In this document: positions 5,204 through 5,318 of the stretch, piece by piece | Layout of the letters: each line of letters starts with the position of its first letter | Numbering within the stretch: the stretch's first letter is position 1 | DNA from: Simkania sp. | GTDB taxonomy: Bacteria; Chlamydiota; Chlamydiia; Chlamydiales; Simkaniaceae | Length of the DNA: 5,318 bases | Assembly: GCA_028281425.1 (NCBI GenBank) | Contig: JANQJX010000180.1 | Location: 1 to 5,318 of the forward strand | Reading direction: 5' to 3' | Position numbers and translations under genes: made by a program | The notes under the pieces: model-generated | The model's input: the letters and a program-made list of their open reading frames with translations, nothing else | Database searches by the model: none | Told to the model about the DNA's origin: nothing

Positions 5204-5318
5204 ATGACTCAAGAAAAACTACTAGCCCAACTTTCGCAAAATTTAACTTAAGTCACTAAAAATGAACGTTCCACTTTCCAAAGACACTACAAAATCGATT
5301 GGGATTTTTGTGGGAATT
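5204..5318 (+). pseudogene. Interrupted gene start at the right edge, unidentified
   Basis: An ATG at 5204 follows AAAGGA by six bases and a plausible promoter, so translation should start here. The frame reads MTQEKLLAQLSQNLT and stops at TAA (5249-5251) after 15 codons. The same frame then stays open to the window end with protein-like sequence (VTKNERSTFQRHYKIDWDFC and onward). A single C-to-T change of a CAA codon would explain the stop. A second reading begins at ATG 5262 in another frame (MNVPLSKDTTKSIGIFVGI), but it lacks a ribosome binding site. The compact promoter and leader could suit a transposase or another short gene, but I do not recognise the family, and the rest lies outside the window. 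Confidence 0.35.

Overview
The window is AT-rich DNA (roughly two thirds A+T by eye) that fits a chlamydia-like endosymbiont (order Chlamydiales, environmental families such as Parachlamydiaceae, Simkaniaceae or Rhabdochlamydiaceae). This assignment is an inference. It rests on three things: a ferredoxin resembling the chlamydial CT_059 type as I remember it, a large inclusion-membrane-like multi-pass protein, and several gene remnants near insertion-sequence DNA. No rRNA, tRNA or CRISPR array is visible.

Left part (1-660): the 5' end of an IS982-like transposase gene runs off the left edge on the minus strand. Beside it lies a minus-strand gene remnant that keeps its ribosome binding site and start but appears frameshifted. 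A very AT-rich stretch then leads to a well-formed sigma70-type promoter. That promoter drives a small plus-strand gene (699-908) for a 69-residue coiled-coil protein of unknown function. From 909 to about 1272 there is no intact gene. Protein-like segments in all three plus frames suggest a decayed coding sequence.

Centre (1385-2872): three intact plus-strand genes lie close together. They are a [2Fe-2S] plant-type ferredoxin, a fusion of an N-terminal DUF1858 domain to a C-terminal A-type iron-sulfur carrier (IscA/HesB), and a short adenylate-kinase-family enzyme. The first two are 14 bases apart and are probably co-transcribed as an iron-sulfur/electron-transfer pair. The kinase follows after 46 bases. 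The group ends in a perfect 20-bp inverted repeat with a 3-base loop followed by T-rich DNA, a probable terminator.

Right part (2930-5318): a single 564-residue membrane protein (3150-4844) has no recognisable enzymatic motif. It has hydrophobic hairpins at 137-240 and 406-524 separated by a charged helical region, a layout that resembles chlamydial Inc proteins. Downstream are a long-loop inverted repeat, a 50-codon minus-strand frame without a start codon that looks like a gene remnant, and a promoter plus ribosome binding site leading into an open frame broken after 15 codons by TAA at the right edge.

Overall the window shows a conserved Fe-S/nucleotide metabolism cluster and a lineage-specific membrane protein embedded in decaying and mobile DNA.
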